Shown here one piece after another: positions 13,415 to 14,406 of a stretch of 14,406 nucleotides of DNA (position 1 is its first letter; each line of letters starts with the position of its first letter). The notes under the pieces are model-generated. The model did not search any database, was not told the origin of the DNA, and saw only the letters and a program-made list of their open reading frames with translations. The DNA comes from Opitutales bacterium (GTDB lineage Bacteria > Verrucomicrobiota > Verrucomicrobiia > Opitutales > Intestinicryptomonadaceae), in NCBI GenBank assembly GCA_017633865.1, contig JAGBOM010000102.1, positions 1 to 14,406 on the forward strand, written 5' to 3'. The position numbers were made by a program, and so were the translations under genes.

Positions 13415-14185
13415 TTAAAAAAATTCCTCCTCGAACATTTCCAAAACGATTTCGGGGCTTTGCGCCTCTTTCGCCACGGTAATGCCGAACTTCTTTAACG
13501 CCTCGCTCGTCTTGGGGCCAATCGAGTAGGCTTTGGGGCGGGTGGCGCCCTCCTTTAGCTCGAGGGCCTTCGCGTTTTTCAAAAAGCTTTCCACGGCCGA
13601 GGGGCTCGCGAAAAATATCGCGTCCGCGCCGTTTTCCGAAAAATCCCTCGCGGCCTTGCCGCGCGGATTTACGGTCTCCGCCGAGGTTTTATATACGCAG
13701 AACGTGTCGACAATCGCGCGCCCGCGCTCCTCCAAAATTTTCGCGGCGTCGCCGTCGCCGAGGTTTCCGCCTACGCAGAGTATGTTCAGGTTTTCAAGAG
13801 TTTCGTAGGCGAGCATGGCCTTTGCCATTTCGGCCCCGCTTGAAATTTCGGGGATTACGTCGGTCTGGATGTGGAACTCCTCCAGCGCCTTGGCCGTTGC
13901 CTTGCCCACGCACGCGATGCGGCACGGGCCTATGCAGCGTATGTCCTTGAATTTCTTGAAAAATTCCTTGAAAAACCCGCGCACGCCGTTCGCGCTCGAA
14001 AACGCAATCCATTCGTAGCAGGCGATGTTGGAGAGGACGTCGTCGGCGGTTTCGGCGTCGGCGTCAAGCTCGACTTTTATAAGCGGAATTTCCAGAACCT
14101 CCGCGCCCAGCTTTTTAAGGGAGCTTGCCAGAGGCTCGTTGTCGGCGCGGGTTAAAAGTATGCGTTTTGCGGGTTTTGAAGCCAT
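13415..14185 (-). CDS. hemD: Uroporphyrinogen-III synthase HemD
   Basis: 256 residues from ATG 14185. It cyclises and inverts ring D of hydroxymethylbilane to give uroporphyrinogen III, the branch point to heme, siroheme and B12. Sequence is poorly conserved in this family, but the two-domain pattern is clear. It opens RILLTRADNEPLASSLKKLGAEVLEIPLIKVE. The first domain closes with DWIAFSSANGV-type EWIAFSSANGVRGFF (78-92 region) and CVGKATAKALEE. The second repeats this with ADAIFFASPSAVESFL and YSIGPKTSEALKKFG near the C-terminus. It sits 4 bp behind the M42 peptidase gene, so it is probably cotranscribed. hemC is not adjacent. Together with hemW this shows tetrapyrrole metabolism, but the two genes are 6 kb apart and unlinked transcriptionally. 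Confidence 0.9.
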   Translation of the reverse strand: MASKPAKRILLTRADNEPLASSLKKLGAEVLEIPLIKVELDADAETADDVLSNIACYEWIAFSSANGVRGFFKEFFKKFKDIRCIGPCRIACVGKATAKALEEFHIQTDVIPEISSGAEMAKAMLAYETLENLNILCVGGNLGDGDAAKILEERGRAIVDTFCVYKTSAETVNPRGKAARDFSENGADAIFFASPSAVESFLKNAKALELKEGATRPKAYSIGPKTSEALKKFGITVAKEAQSPEIVLEMFEEEFF

Positions 14186-14189
14186 GTTT

Positions 14190-14405
14190 TTAGAAGGTGA
14201 AGTCGTCGCAGGCCTTGACGGACAGGGCGAAAGCCGCCAAGAGCTTCGCGCAGTTTTCGATGTCGTTTAGGTCGGCGGTTTCGGCGGGGGTGTGCATGTA
14301 TCTTAGCGGTATGCCGAGAAGCCCCGTGGCGACTCCCGAGCGGGTCATTTGCAGCACGCGCGCGTCGGTGCCCGTGGGGCGCGGCTCGGCGTTAATCTGG
14401 TAGGG
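14190..14405 (-). CDS. M42-family aminopeptidase, C-terminal fragment (5' end outside window)
   Basis: The last 71 codons of a gene running off the right edge, read on the minus strand and ending with TAA at 14190-14192. The visible protein reads PYQINAEPRPTGTDARVLQM, then SGVATGLLGIPLRYMHTPAETADLNDI. The P-TGTDA stretch, the GIPLRYMHTP stretch (its His is a metal ligand of the binuclear centre) and the final helix ENCAKLLAAF are typical of the C-terminal end of M42 (glutamyl/lysyl aminopeptidase, FrvX/TET-like) enzymes, which form large oligomers and digest peptides in the cytoplasm. It is not present as a conventional long open frame because its start is missing. Upstream partner of hemD in a probable operon. 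Confidence 0.82.
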   Translation of the reverse strand, partial: PYQINAEPRPTGTDARVLQMTRSGVATGLLGIPLRYMHTPAETADLNDIENCAKLLAAFALSVKACDDFTF

Positions 14406-14406
14406 A

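Overview
The window looks like a chromosomal segment of a Gram-negative-type bacterium, most likely from the Verrucomicrobiota or a relative within PVC (Opitutales-like flavour). This is an inference, not a match. It rests on a mix of sigma-54, an ArnC-type lipid-carrier glycosyltransferase, a lipoprotein built of Ig-like/IPT modules, a secreted GH130 enzyme, an Mrp protein without its CxxC, moderately GC-rich genes separated by very A/T-rich spacers, and mostly weak or absent Shine-Dalgarno sequences. There is no rRNA, tRNA, CRISPR array, transposase or phage gene.

Layout, left to right. The window opens inside rpoN (3' two-fifths), followed by a secreted GH130 mannoside hydrolase/phosphorylase. 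This converges on the Fe-S carrier ATPase gene mrp, with a shared bidirectional terminator between them. A 455-bp repeat-rich spacer separates mrp from a divergently oriented LysE-family exporter. Next is a tightly coupled two-gene unit (ATGA overlap): an ArnC-like undecaprenyl-phosphate glycosyltransferase and a stand-alone ArnA-type formyltransferase. A second repeat-rich spacer of about 550 bp separates this pair from convergent hemW. Divergent from hemW, and all on the plus strand, lie a lipoprotein, a long LOG-type nucleotide phosphoribohydrolase-like protein, rmuC, a MeaB-type GTPase and a XerC/D tyrosine recombinase. rmuC, meaB and xer overlap one another. A bidirectional terminator precedes convergent hemD, which sits 4 bp behind the 3' end of an M42 aminopeptidase gene that runs off the right edge.

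The most unusual content is intergenic. Five elements of about 115-130 bp occupy the two long spacers: four clear copies and one degenerate copy. They share a terminal inverted repeat TTTAGGCG...CGCCTAAA and two distinct conserved arms. Each carries a central hairpin of completely different sequence but the same architecture: a long stem with A-tract and T-tract, an internal asymmetry, a 4-5 bp upper stem and a small loop. Two elements abut coding genes so closely that the element's terminal TTTAG supplies the stop codon, in the formyltransferase gene and in hemW. A second small repeat, a mini-hairpin block, occurs after rpoN and again beside one of the elements.

Functionally, the genes are mostly housekeeping: sigma-54 transcription, Fe-S assembly, tetrapyrrole and heme handling (hemD, hemW), envelope sugar modification, and DNA maintenance (rmuC, xer). 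I see no classical defence or mobile gene system. The repeat/hairpin family is the best candidate for something undescribed.
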